Assembly (NCBI GenBank): GCA_030549775.1
Contig: CM060175.1
Coordinates: 15,978,212 to 16,042,211 of the forward strand
Reading direction: 5' to 3'
Length of the DNA stretch: 64,000 nt
Source of the DNA: Tamarix chinensis
Taxonomy: Eukaryota > Streptophyta > Magnoliopsida > Caryophyllales > Tamaricaceae
In this document: in pieces, positions 1 through 12,030 of the stretch
How the letters are laid out: every line of letters begins with the position of its first letter
How positions within the stretch are numbered: the stretch's first letter is position 1
Notes under the pieces: model-generated
What the model saw: the letters and a program-made list of their open reading frames with translations, nothing else
What the model was told of the DNA's origin: nothing
The model's database searches: none
Program-made: the position numbers and the translations under genes

Positions 1-693
1 AGTACCTTAAATCCCATTAGGACTTTGAACATTTGTTGGTTATGCGAGAATTAATTGGCCCTTTAAAAAAGGATAAAAACACATGTTGAAAGGATTATTT
101 TGATTTTAGTTCTTGGCCTTATTATGAGTCACACCTAGTGCTTGACATTACGTTCTCAGAAATATAACTATGGCGTTGGTGAATGCTACTCTCAATAGAC
201 CTTTATTTTTTGTAAAAAAAATATTTAAAGGTTATCAAGTACTCCTTTGAGACCCTGAATAGAATATGTATGAAGTATATGTGTAGGGATATGCGTTCTT
301 CATGTAGAGAATCATAAGGAATCAACTAAACTTAATCTTTCTCCATTTCTTTATCCTAATATTTTTTACTCTAATCATTAGCACCTCCCATGAGATTCCT
401 TCATATATATCAAATTCTTATTAATACTTGGATTGAGGTTTTTGGCTAAACCTCTAGTTTGGTGAAACTTAATTATGTGAGATCATGGTTTTCCTCTCTA
501 ATTCCCATACATTATTATATTTATGCATTTGCATGCTTTAGCTAAGTGTGATTACATTTCTTCTCTTTGTCTAGGGTTGCTGCACTCATTATAGAAAGGG
601 TTGCTATATGGTAATTGGTTATCTTGAATTTTAATCATTGACAATCTCTAACATATTTTTGAAGCAAGAAAACCCATAGTTGGTTTGTCACTC
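1..693. other. Unassigned AT-rich sequence
   Basis: No open frame with recognisable content, no tRNA or rRNA signature and no clear LTR terminus was seen here. It ends where the first LTR terminus begins (TGTAACA at 694). Confidence 0.5.
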
Positions 694-1690
694 TGTAACA
701 CTCCCAAAAATTATAATTAACATTTTTCGTTTCATCTCTAAAAATCGCGCACCACAAGAGGGGGTGTTACTATTATAATCAGTATGAGTCTGGCTACCAA
801 CTACACGACTAATAGGATAAAATCTCAACCAAAAAACCACTATAAGAAAAAATTCATAACATAAAAGGTTTAATTGTTGATATAAGAAAATACTGGAAAT
901 ACATAGCATAAAGAAGTTAAGTGTCGATGCAAGGAAATACTAGAAAGATAGAACACTATTAAGCTATAAGAAATATTAAATGATATTGGTAGTGAAGACG
1001 AGTCTGGATAACACTCTCTCCGGCCCCAAACCCCAAATATCACAACATCACTTTGTCTTAACCAAATCATCATATGTAGCATAGTCATCAATGGCATCAT
1101 CAATCACCTACACAGATTAAGGAGGGGACATTGCCTGTGGGAATGAATAACACCTATGAAAGGGGTAATTAGTACGCTATGTACTAAGTAAGGTAACACT
1201 ACATTTATGTAGGAATATGATAATTCATGGTGTTACAGCCAACAACATGTAGACAAATAAGAAAGTTATGGGAGTTTAGTTGTTACTATTTAAACTTAAG
1301 CCATTGGTTCATAATCTAATCATCCTATGTGGGTTTGGGGACCCCACCATTGTAACACCCCCAAAATTTACTTTTAAAATTTTTTATTTAAAAATTAAAG
1401 AAATTAAAAACCATAAATTTTGGGGATGTTACCACCACACTTAGTACCAGACCGGTTTCCTCCTATCATTCCAATACTAAGTTCTAAGACTTAAAATAAA
1501 CATAACATGATTTACACAAATTCAAACTTTTATTTCAATTAAAGTAGCGCGTTAATGACATTACAAAAGATAAAACCCCTATTAGGGGTTACAAGAGTGA
1601 AATCATTAAACAAAGAAATAGTAAGGGTAAAAGAGAAACCCTGAAAAACTTCCCGGATAATCCTTAAGCTCTTACTTGACAATAACTTAA
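694..1690 (-). mobile_element. Two truncated 3' ends of a gypsy-type LTR
   Basis: Two similar termini occur in the same orientation, at 694 (TGTAACACTCCCAAAA) and 1351 (TGTAACACCCCCAAAATTT). Both are followed by an AT-rich stretch and then GGGG(A/T)GTTAC. The same arrangement, including the phrase CTTAGTACCA(G/A)ACCGG, recurs at 4933, so these are minus-strand LTR 3' ends. A segment at about 1120-1200 is the reverse of the 'TAGCGTA..GATCACC..GGTGCTACTCATTCCCACA' block seen in plus-strand copies near 19950 (given here only as landmarks). No coding capacity was seen. The second terminus probably marks a later copy inserted in the first. Confidence 0.6.
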
Positions 1691-2164
1691 ATAACACCCT
1701 CAAATAACATGCAAGAGACACTGCCCATTGAATAGGTAGGGGCTCACAATGGAACCCTTCAGTACTATAGTATTGAGTGATCCCTTTATACCAAATTGAA
1801 AGGTAAAGCCCACATGCAACACCTCATACATAAACAATGTAAAAACAATAGCATACACGATCATAGAGATAATCACAATCAACATAAGATCCAATACACA
1901 ATGCAACAATTGATAATCCACTGAGGATAATAGTGGCTCCATATTGTTTTGTCTTGAGAGGATGTTTTTAATCTCTATTCCGCTAGAAAGAATAGTGGCT
2001 CGGAAGCATTTTGCCCCGATAAGGTGTTTCAGTCTTTCCACCGGATTAAGAATAGCGGGGCCCCTACTCATCATGAAATGAAAATGTATCATTATAACTT
2101 ATGGAAAAGATACTAATAATTTAAAGTGGAAGAATGCATGAGTCAAGAGCAAGGTGATCTATTT

Positions 2165-2201
<37 letters not shown>

Positions 2202-2771
2202 ACCTCGTTCCACCGGGGAGAATAGTGGCTCATGAGCTTTTAGCCCTGAGAGGATGTTTTTAATCTCCATTCCACCAAAAAGAATAGTGGCTTGGGTGTG
2301 TTTTCCTCAAGAATAGTTTCATACCGTTATACCAGTTTAAGAATAGTGGGGTTCCTACACTCAACGTATGTAAAAGAATGAAAATGGATTATACTTACTA
2401 AAGGAATCTGGACCATTTTCTATCTTATGAGAAGTTTCATTTATTTGGTTTCTCACTTATTATCTAATGTAAAAGCACGTACTATTTGTATCCTTGTTTC
2501 GATAGTATTGTTTTCTTACATAGTATGTAGCATATTGACCACCCATTTTATGGGTGCTGCTCATTCCCACAAGCAGATCTGCCATGTTTTGCAAGTGACT
2601 GATGATTATTAGCTTGATGTGCTTGCCTTGGGGGAGCGCTAAATGATTTGGTAAAGTGTAGTGCCTATTCTATGTTGGATGCGGCATGACACCCCCTACG
2701 TTTTGTGTTTTAGCTTCCTCTATTAACTCTTTGAAACGAAATTTTTAAGTTCCAAAATTTAGGGGTGTTAC
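1691..2771 (+). mobile_element. Plus-strand 3' part of the same LTR family
   Basis: This contains three or four copies of a sub-repeat with the core CCACCGG..AGAATAGTGG (about 1920, 1985, 2040, 2215, 2270, 2330). The block TTGACCACCCATTTTATGGG, with a following CATTCCCACAAGCAG, lies at about 2535-2575. It ends in AAATTTAGGGGTGTTAC at 2771. Compared with the preceding fragment the orientation is inverted, so two opposite LTR 3' halves lie side by side. The exact join between them is not resolved. Confidence 0.55.
2167..2201. repeat. (TA)n(TG)n microsatellite
   Basis: An uninterrupted TATATATA tract runs into about 12 TG units. Confidence 0.95.
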
Positions 2772-2939
2772 GCTTTATCATTCCATAACCTTGTGATAAT
2801 TATAGATTTACAGAAATGCCCTTATCCTTATAATATACGGGGTTATACTTAAACAAGTGATACTAAAGCTATAAACCCTTATTCTGTTAATTAATATTAC
2901 TTATGTCTTATTATGGAGGCTTATTTAATCCATTGATAT

Positions 2940-3560
2940 GTTATATGTAATTTAACGATTTACCCCATCATACTCATAAAATTACTAACATACCCATCTT
3001 GTTTGTAAAGTTACCAAGTTACCCATTTTTACTTGCCCAAAATACCAGATTACTCTTCATACTTATATAATTACCAAAATACCCCTTTTATATTTGTTAA
3101 ACTACCAACTTACCCCCATACTTATTAAATTACCAATTTACCCTTTGGGTTAGTTAAATTACCAAATTGTCTCTTTTCATGCCCAATTACCAAAATACCC
3201 CTCTTACCTACTAAATTACTATTTTACCCCTTTTACTCACAAAATTACCAAGTTACCCTTCTTTAATTCCAAATTACCAAAATACCCTTATCATTTAGCC
3301 GACTTACAAAACTACCTTTTTACTCACAAAATTACTAAGTTACCCTTCTTTTATACTAAATTATCAAAATACCCTTATCATTTAGTTAACTTACCGAACT
3401 TCATTTTTACTCACAAAGTTACCAAGTTATCCCCTATTCATGCCAATTTTACCACAATATCCTTCTTACTTATTAATTTACCATATTACCCCTTTTATTC
3501 ATTACAATTACCAATTTTCCCTTCTTATGCCATATATACAAAAATACCTTTATCACATAA
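2940..3560. repeat. Degenerate tandem repeat, unit near ATTACCAAATTACCC
   Basis: More than twenty imperfect units of roughly 15-18 bp follow one another, each built on ATTACCAA(A/G)(A/T)TACCC(C/T)T. There is no coding frame. It lies between LTR fragments and may be an internal array of one of them. The stretch 3561-4180 after it is AT-rich and shows nothing I can name. Confidence 0.75.
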
Positions 3561-4179
3561 AATATTAACACCCTTGGTCCATATACATCATCTAACACCA
3601 CCAAATATTATTATTTATTATTAATAATCACTATCACCTACCATACATATTAATTTAGGCCACACCTTTTGTACAAGAAAAAAAAAACTAAAATGCCCCT
3701 AGGGCTTATATTAACATTATCTACGCTATAAATGACCACATTAGCTTATCATGTCATGTACATGCATTTAACATTGTTATTAACAATGAGACTCCTTCCT
3801 CAAACTATCATTTCTATACATGACATATAATATATCATACTTTTCATTTCAACTATCAACATATGTTACAAATTATAATATACTTAACATCACATAATGT
3901 GTATATAAACACATTCAAACCCTAATGTGCTAGCATATGTATACCCACACATTTTAGTAGGGTATAATAGTTACCTTATTTTCAGCAATAATTTTACTTT
4001 ACCAATACCTCGGTTAAAAGTCTAAGCTTTGATTAAAAAATTTATACCTAAAAAAAATACCCAAAACTGGCATATTAGTAGTAGAAAATTAAAAGAATTT
4101 TTTTTTATCAAAAATCTTAATCAATACATATTAATGCTAATTATTTTATACCATTAAAATTTGGTCAATTTAGCTCAAG

Positions 4180-4932
4180 GAGATGCAACAACACTCACGT
4201 TGCATCGCAGCATGAGTTGCATGCACAAAATGAAAGGGGAAATAAGGGACAAATGGGAGAGATAGGATAAGGGGAGAGATGGGAGAAGGGGAGGGGTTGG
4301 TTCAGGTAAGGGTTTTGAGGGTTTGGTTGAGGGCTTGTGGAGGGGAGTGAGGGTGGTGGTTGGGTGTAGGGAGGGAGTAGGGGTGCAGGTGGTGGTCAAG
4401 GGTGAAAATGGTGGCTCAGGGCAATGGAGATGGCAGCTGCAAGGCTAGAAAAATGGGTTCAAGGAAGGCAGAAGAAGAAGAAGGAAGGGAAAATAAGAGA
4501 ATAAGGGAGGGGCTACATAGGATTTTTAGCCAAAGTGAGGTAGGGTGGTGGTAATGGAGGTGCTAGGGGTTGAAGGGTGGCTCCAGCAACAAAGGAAGGG
4601 GGAATGGGTGGCACGAGGTGGCGTGCAAGGTGGAGGTTGAGAAGGGGAATAAAAGAGAAAGGAAGAGGAAGACGGCTGCAAGGGCCAGTGGTGGTTGTTT
4701 GGTGGGCAAGGAGGCAGTAAAGGAGGTCAACGGATTGGTGTGGTGGTTGGTTGGACAATAGAGGTGGTGGTTGAGGGTGGCGGAGCAAAAATAAGGGAGG
4801 AGAAGAAGAAGGGAAGAAGGGAGAAAAGAGGGGAATCTGTAGGGAAATGAGGGAGCTCAAGGGAGATAAAAATGGGCAGAGAAGGAGGAGATAAGGAGAA
4901 GAAAAGGAACAGGGAAGAAGGGAAGACATGAT
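4180..4932 (-). mobile_element. Purine-rich LTR body fragment
   Basis: The plus strand here is G/A-rich (GGTGG, GGGAGAAGGGG). On the minus strand it is a pyrimidine-rich tract with CCACCACC and CCTTTTCC motifs. The same kind of block occurs inside LTR copies at 8440-9640 and 21830-22980 (reverse) and at 12300-13480 and 61000-62260 (forward). The open frames across it are low-complexity Pro/Ser/Leu or Gly/Arg strings and are not credible proteins. It is cut off at 4933 by the start of the next LTR. Confidence 0.5.
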
Positions 4933-5744
4933 TGTAACACCCCAAAATTTACTACTTTTTTTTAAGCGAAAGACTTTAAAATTTAAAAACCTATGAATTC
5001 TGGGGATGTTACCGCCACATTTAGTACCAAACCGGTTCTTTCCGACCATTTTATTACCAAGTGCTAAGGCTAAGAAAAGATTAATATTAAACTTAAATCA
5101 ATTGTTCATGAAAGATCTAGAAAGATCATAACACCAAAGATCAGAGTACGCATAAAATTTTATAATTAATAATAAGATAGAAATCAGAGTGCGAAATCAA
5201 AATTCCTCGGGGGGAATAATATTACAATCGATAAAATGTTTAATTAAAATACTTAATACAAGGTAATAAATCAAAAAGAACAAATGCAATATAAAAGAAA
5301 TAACAAAATAAAATAAAATCACATGAAGATAAAATACGGCCACGACACTTTCGAACTTGAGCCAACCACAAGCTCAATACTCAGTCCCACCTGATGTCTC
5401 GCCTACCTGCATAGAGTTAGAAGGGCCAACTACTTTTGGGATTGAGTAGCACCTATAAAAAAGGTGATCAATACGCTACATACCGAGTAAGGTAACTGAG
5501 CACTAAGGCCAACACATAAGCACATAAAATCATGTAGGATCATATTCAACTTACACTTTCAAACCCACACATGTAATACATAAGGTCATGCAGAAAAGTA
5601 TACAGCTTATAAAATGATCAAGACCACATATAAAGGCCCAAAAAGTCAGGATTAATTATTTAATTAATCTTTTATTGGAATTCAATTCACACTATACCTT
5701 TTTCAAATCCATGTAAGTACAGGAACACCCCATTATTTTAGTCG

Positions 5745-6065
5745 GTGGGCCGGTCACTTGCGGGACAATAGTCCACACCACTGTTTTTCACCGGTGGATC
5801 AGTCACTTGTGGGGTAATAGTCCACACTACTACTCCTAACTAGTGGATCTGTTGGTTCATGCTCACATGGTGTTCCACTGTAAGTAATTAGTATCTTTTA
5901 AGTGTCTTAGCAAACTCTAGTTTTTGTTTATTGAGCTCGAGATCTCCCACTATTATTGCTGGTGGGCCGGCCACTTGCGGGACAAAGTCCACACCATTAT
6001 TATTCGCCGGTGGATCAGTCACTTATAGGGTGAAAACCCTAACCATTATTCCTAACCGATGGATT
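5745..6065 (-). repeat. LTR sub-repeats with a CCGGTGG..ATAGTCCAC core
   Basis: Five units of about 50-60 bp share GGTGG(G/A)(C/T)(C/T)GG(T/C)CACTTG followed by AATAGTCCACAC. The same array runs in reverse at 15045-15390 and 1920-2340, and again at 11400-11900. It is therefore an intrinsic part of this LTR family. Confidence 0.75.
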
Positions 6066-7599
6066 GGCTGGACCCGGCTCAATATCTTCTACTTTAAGTG
6101 ATTAATGTCTTAAGTATCTTATTCAGAAGCTTTCACCCTAGACATGCATAAATCACTCCCCCTTAAACTTATCCTCCAACTAACCCATACCACATCATGA
6201 TAACCCTGCACCTCCTATCTTGCCCAACAACCTTTTCTCTATACTCAAACTCACACCAGAGCTCCAACACCGAAATATGTGGGTCAAGGCCCACTATTAC
6301 ACACCTCCAAGTCCATTTATTTCTTACTCTAAGGTTTTTCCCAGAAACCCTAATTTAGGCCTAAGTGGCCCATCCTACTCCACCTCACACAACCCAAATC
6401 ATTTTAACACTCCATTTTTCACAACCCATCGATCCCATATTCATCATCATACTTTATTCCCCAAGTATACACATGTTACCACCAAACCCTAGTTAGCCAT
6501 ATCAAAACCATAGTTTACCACTCCAAATCCTAATTAACCACAACAAACCATAATTAACCACTCCAAACCATAATTAGCCACTTGAAACCCTAGTTAATCA
6601 CAATAACCCATAGTTAATCATTCCAAACCCTAATTTAGTCTCATCCATACCCTTATATGTCCTATGTACTATTTTTCACCCAAAACTTCCAATCACCCAA
6701 ATAACTCTTCTATTACCTTCCTTACATTCTAAGTCAACTTTTCACTCGTAAACTTTACTCCCATGCATACGCTAACCTTCCTATGCAAACCTTCAAACTT
6801 TCTCATGCAAAACCCTAAGCTCCCATACAACCCTAGATTCACCCATGCAAACCCCAAATCCATCTATAAAAAACTCTAGATTAGATTCTCCCATGCAACA
6901 CCATAAAATCCACCATGAAAAACCCTAGATCCATCCATACAAAATCCTAAATTCTTTCATGTAAAACCCAAGATTCCTTCATACAAAACTCTAAATTCAA
7001 TCCACACAAAACCCAAAGTTTCTCCATACAAAACCTTAGATTCAATTCATACAAAACCATAGATTCATCTATACCAAACCTTAAATTAGATTCATCTCCT
7101 TTTTCATCCTTTCCCCACACAAACCACATTAACATCTTCACATGCATGTTTAAAGGGGCACAAACCAATCATCATATATCACAATATTTCATCACATACA
7201 CATAGTATACATGCCATATAACAATACATGAACACACTTTAACTCCACGCCATACCACACATGAAATCAATATAATGATAAACATAGGATGCATAACATA
7301 AAAAGCATATAATGCACATCAACACACAATAGGCCTTAGTAACACCCTTACCTAAAACGACACCGGTCTTGGAGCACGCTTCTATGCCTCCTTAGGGCTT
7401 TGACTGGTCTCACCTATATGAGGGAAAAACTAAAATTAGATTCCCTCCTACAAAAAATACTATTAATTACTAACTTATTCTAAGACTAGGCTTTTGATAA
7501 AATAATAAAATATTAATAATAATAATAACCATTAACTAAATACTAAATTTGGCTAAAAATATAAGAATTAATAGTAGTATCATAAAAGTTGATAATATA

Positions 7600-7978
7600 A
7601 GGTTAAAGACTTTACCCTAATAATAATAATAATAATACCAAAATAATAATAGCAAAGACACTAAAAATAATAATGATGATAATATTAATAAGAATAAGGA
7701 TAATAATAGTAACAACAATAATAATAAGGGCATTACTCAAAAACATAGTGAAATAAGGGCTTCGACCCCTTTACTAAAGTAATACTAATAATAAAATTAG
7801 TAACTTAAATAATAAAATTTAATAATAATAATAATGAAATAATAACAATAATGATAAGAACCATAATAATATTACAAAAATAATAATAATCATAATGGTA
7901 ATAGTAATAATGATAATAATCAAAGATAAAATGAAGTAGGGTTTCAACCTTACATTGAATAATAATAAACTTATTAAA

Positions 7979-8010
<32 letters not shown>

Positions 8011-8440
8011 CTAATAATAACACTAATAATAATAATAAATGCTAATGATAAAAATAATGATAATATTAATAATAATAAGACTTGATATTTATAATACCAC
8101 CACTACAATTCAAAATAGGCACAATAGAGTTTCAACCCTATATAGGATAATAATACTAATAATGAAAATAATAATAATAATTTTAAAATAGTAATAATAA
8201 TAATAATAACAACAACAACAACATATTAATATTAATAATAAAGATAATAGCAACAACAATAATAATAATAATAATAATAAAATAAAAATAAAAAATATAA
8301 TAGGGCTTTGACCCTCAATAGAAATAATAATAATAAAATCATTAATAATAATAATAGTAATAAAAATAATAATAGAAATAATAATAATAATAATATATTT
8401 CAAATAAATGAAATAAAATTGATTAAGGCTTGAATAAATA
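7600..8440. repeat. AAT/ATT trinucleotide-rich region of an LTR
   Basis: There are long, interrupted runs of AATAATAAT with occasional GGGTTTCAACCTTA-like islands (7942-7952, 8128-8140, 8301-8312). The forward equivalent lies at 13500-13640 and 62320-62830. The open frames across it consist of Ile, Asn, Tyr and Leu and are not genes. Confidence 0.8.
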
Positions 8441-10057
8441 GTAAAAAAGAGTTGAGAGGGTTTAGGGTTCAACCTTAGGTTGGTGGTGAGGGGCAGCACC
8501 AGTAGTGGTGCATGGTGATGGTGGCAGCCAGAAAAAGAGAAGAAAAGGTAAAAAGTTGAAGGCTGGGAAAAAAATAGGGAGAATGAAGGTGGAAGTTGGG
8601 GTGGTTATGGTTGCTTAGAAGGAGAGGAATAGAATGGTGGTGGTGGCGCAGCCAAAGGTGGCAGCGCTGGTGGTGGCCGAATGGGGAAGAAGAAGAGAAA
8701 GAGAGGAGGAGAGCGACGAAGAGGAAAATAAAGGTAGGGAAAGGTAGAGGAGGATGTGTAGAACATAATGGGAGGTAAAAGAAGTGGCAGAAGTGGTGGC
8801 TAAGGGTGGTTGGAAGGGCGGTGGAGGTGGAAGAATGGGTTGATTGAGGAGAAAACTTTGCACAGTCGGGTGGCTTGTGTAGGAAGACTCGAGGGATGAG
8901 GGAGGTTTAGGTAGGTAGAGGGCGGTGCAGGAAGTACTTGTGTGGCCAGAACAGGCAGTGGAAATGGTGTCTAAAGTGGCGGCGGTGGCAAGGTCGGGAA
9001 TTTCTGGGGTACGGGAAAAAGTCCCGAGATTGAGCTAATGAGGGTATTTATAGATCTTAGATGGGAGGTTAGGGTTCTGTGGGTCGGCGTGGGAATAGAG
9101 CAGGTTGGTTTGAGCTCACCGACAATGTTGTTTGGCCGGTAGAGGCTACACGTGGTAGGGGTGATTAGCTGGGATGAGGGAAATCGTGCGAGGAAAAGGG
9201 GAGAGTTTGTTGAGTCAATGGGTTTCCGAAACAAAGGGAAGAGAAAGAGAGGAAAAGGCCAGTTAAAGGGGCGTTGCCGGCGGCAAAAAACCAAGGGAGC
9301 TGGGCGACGATACAGGTTGGCGACGGGGGAGGAAGGAAGAAGAAGATGGGGGGTGCATGGACCAGTCGACCTAGGGGGAAAAAAGAAAGAAAAGGGAACC
9401 GGGCGGTCGGGTGTGTTGAGGGGGAAAAATTAAGTCAAACCCACCGTTTAGGGAAAAATAGAAGCGAGATGTGGCCGCATAGAAGAGAGGAAGAAGTGGG
9501 ACGGCTGTGCGGGCTAGGCCACACTGAAGGAAAGGAAGGAGGGAGGGGGACTAGGCCGCTGGGCTCGCCTAGGTCTGGGCAGATAAGGAAGAAAAAGAAA
9601 AGAAAAGAAAGAAAAAGAAAGAAAAGGAAAAAGTAAAAAAAAATAGTGGGTTGGGTCAATTAAATTAATTAGGATATTTGGGATATTTAAAAATAATAAT
9701 ATTTAAATCTCTTTTAGGCTAAATTAGCATTTTTAAAAGATTTTCCATACATTCCATTTTAATTAGAAAAACACCCTAGATTTCTCTAATTAAATTATTT
9801 ATAAAATTCCTATTAATTTGAAACTATGTTCTCCTTCTTATTTTAAATAAAATAATTTATTTAATTAATTTCCAAAATAAAACCCTTAATTAACTAAAAT
9901 ACCCAAATTTCTCCTAATTAAAATACTTATAAATTTCTTCTTAATTTGCCCTAATTAATTTCCCTTTATTTTAATAAAAATAATTTATTAAATTAAATTT
10001 CCTAATAAAATATTATTTAACTATAATTTTTAAAATTAGAATGTTTGGGGTATTTCA

Positions 10058-10095
10058 TTACTACCCCCTTAAAAACAGACTTCGTCCCCGAAGTC
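10058..10095 (-). other. Polypurine tract and end of gypsy pol remnant
   Basis: On the minus strand, AAGGGGGTAGTAA (10058-10070) lies directly before the LTR start. The dyad GACTTCG-TCCC-CGAAGTC at 10078-10095 lies just upstream of it. A 'CTTCGGGGACGAAG' end of pol followed by AAGGGGG and the LTR is the usual arrangement in Tekay/Del chromoviruses. Only a few hundred bases of internal sequence seem to remain, up to about 10290. Confidence 0.6.
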
Positions 10096-10357
10096 TCCTG
10101 GAGTGCCTAGGGTTAGGGTCAATGGTTTCCATATGGGTAGGGACACCATATGAACAACAATGCTTATAAAACCTACCCCCTTAAGAATAAACTTAATTAA
10201 AATTCTACCCATCGTTTCTCACTGTGGCCGGACTTAAAACTTTTCTATAGAAAAATGGAAAAAATCTTTTTAGATTAAAAAACGATTTGAAATCAAGGAA
10301 AAACTTTGTAATTCAAATTTATTTTGAAAATGATACCACTTGTAGTATTAGTTTAAA

Positions 10358-10439
10358 AAGAAGAAGAAGAAGAAGAAGAAGAAGAAGAAGAAGAAGAAGA
10401 AGAAGAAGAAGAAGAAGAAGAAGAAGAAGAAGAAGAAGA
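10358..10439. repeat. (AAG)n microsatellite
   Basis: About 27 GAA units run on. A plus-strand frame through it reads as polyarginine and is not a gene. Confidence 0.95.
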
Positions 10440-10524
10440 GAGAAGGGTGAGGGAGAAAGGAGGAGATGGGCTAGCCTGTGCGAGCGAGGAAGAGGGAGGA
10501 AAAAAGGAGGGGTTGGGTTAACCC

Positions 10525-10862
10525 TAGGGTTGTAAATGAGTTGAGCCAGTTTGGTATTTAGCTCGACTTGACTCCTTAAAATCTCGGTTCAACTCGTTTG
10601 TTTAGTTAAACGAGTCAAACCCGAGCCTCACTTTTGGGCTCCTTTTTTAAACGAGCTGAGCTCGAGCTCAAAAAAGTAAGGCTCGGTTCATTTTTGGCTT
10701 TAGCTCGTGAGCTCAGCTTGGCTTGACTTGTTAAAAGTTTGATTCAGTTCATTTATTTAGTTAAACGAGTCGAGTCCAGGCCTTATTTTAAGCTTGTTTA
10801 GTTAAACGAGTTGAGCCCAAACCTTAGGGTGTTTGGCTCGGCTTGTCTTGTTTATAGCCCTA
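10525..10862. mobile_element. hAT-like MITE rich in GCTCGAG-type motifs
   Basis: The ends are inverted repeats: TAGGGTTGTAAATGAGTTGAG on the left, and TAGGGCTATAAACAAGACAAG when the right end is read in reverse. The flanks GTTAACCC and GCTAGCCC match at six of eight positions, which fits an 8-bp hAT target duplication. The 338-bp interior is repetitive (AAACGAGT, GCTCGAGCTC, TTGGCTCGG) and non-coding. A relative with the same type of ends lies at 58775-59263. Confidence 0.65.
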
Positions 10863-10869
10863 GCTAGCC

Positions 10870-11394
10870 CAATTGGGGGGAGGGAAGAAAGAAAAAGAAG
10901 AAGAAGTGACGCGTGGGCTAGATGGGCACATAGAGAAGAGAAGAGAAGAGAAGAGAAGGGAAGGGACCAGCGGCCCGTCTGGGAAAAAATAAGGAGAAGC
11001 AGGCCGGGCACCCTAAGGAGGGAGAAAAGAAGAAAAGGAAAAAGGAGAAAGAAAAGAAAAAAAGGAAAAAGGAAAAATAAAAATAAAATAATTCTTGTAA
11101 TAAGGGTATTTAATTAATTAGATGGATAAATTATTTTAATAAATGTATTTATTTAAAATTTAAGATATTAATTTAAGAGGAAATTTTAGTAAAATATGGG
11201 TTTGGAAAGTTATTTTAATAAAAAGAGTGTGATAAAATAATAAAATATTTATTTTAATTTATTAAATAATCATATCCATTTAAAAAAATATAAGTCCACA
11301 AAACAATTAAGCTAATTAATTTAAAAATTAAATTATTCCAAATGAGAATTAATTATTAAATTCTGTGTTTTAAAATTTTTGGGGTATTACAATT
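10870..11394 (-). mobile_element. Truncated 5' part of a minus-strand gypsy LTR
   Basis: Read in reverse, it starts TGTAATACCCCAAAAATTTT at 11394. It passes through an AT-rich block and then a pyrimidine-rich block, in the same order as the LTR at 4933-10057. The MITE at 10525-10862 is adjacent. No coding content was seen. Confidence 0.55.
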
Positions 11395-12030
11395 ATTCTC
11401 ATTAGTAGACCGGTAGATATGATACAACCTAAGGCAGCACACTCCTGGCCACTGTTCTCACTAATAGATAAGTAAATGCAAAACAACCTAGAGCAACACT
11501 CTCTTGGCCACTATTATAACCGGTGGATTGGTACATGTAATACAACCCAAGATAGCACACTCCTAACCACTATTCTCACTAGTAGACTGGTAAATAAAAG
11601 TATACATGACAATTGATCCTAACCCGCATAATGTTCCACTATAAGTAGTTAGTATCTTTCCGTAGTTTATTATTGTCCAAGTGTTTTACTATTTGAGCCC
11701 AGAACCCTCACTATTCTCATTGGTGGGCCAGTAATACAATACAATATAGGGCAACGCACTCTTAGCTACTATTATAACTAGTAAATATAATACAACCCAA
11801 GAAACGTGCTCCTAGCCACTATTATAACCGGTGGATCGGTAAATCAAAAACAACCCAAGGCAACAAGCTCCTGGCCACTATTATAATCGATGGATTGGTA
11901 CCATTAATACACGGCCCTAGCTCAAGTTCCACTTTAAGTGATTCCTATCTTATTCACACTTTGTTTGTTTAGGTTACACCCATACTTCCATGCGCTAACC
12001 AAATAAAACTCTTATCCAACTACCATCCCG
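11395..12030 (-). mobile_element. Left half of a minus-strand LTR split by a nested LTR
   Basis: This has the ACCGGTGGATTGGTA..CCACTATTATAA sub-repeats in the same orientation as 5745-6065, then an AGGTTACACCCATACTTCC-like block. It stops abruptly at the LTR start at 12031. The matching other half appears to resume at 20451. Confidence 0.55.

Larger units (their letters stand above)
4933..10057 (-). mobile_element. Very long 3' LTR of a Tekay/Del-like gypsy retrotransposon
   Basis: Read on the minus strand, the LTR begins TGAAATACCCCAAACATTC at 10057 and ends GGGGTGTTACA at 4933, about 5.1 kb. Just outside its 5' edge is a polypurine tract. The internal order, from low to high coordinates, is: terminal block, CCGGTGG..ATAGTCCACAC sub-repeats (5745-6065), CAAACCCTAG-type minisatellite (about 6490-7080), a conserved CGACACCGGTCTTGGAGCAC block (about 7358-7377), an ATT/AAT-rich region (7600-8440), a G/A-rich region (8440-9640) and an AT-rich 5' block. 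No gag or pol is present. The family assignment rests on the polypurine tract and the adjacent end of pol. Confidence 0.65.

Noticed and set aside
4513..5049. 178-residue minus-strand frame
   Set aside because: It crosses an LTR boundary at 4933 and is Pro/Ser/Leu low-complexity translation of a purine-rich tract.
10287..10535. Polyarginine frame
   Set aside because: It is only the translation of the (AAG)n microsatellite.
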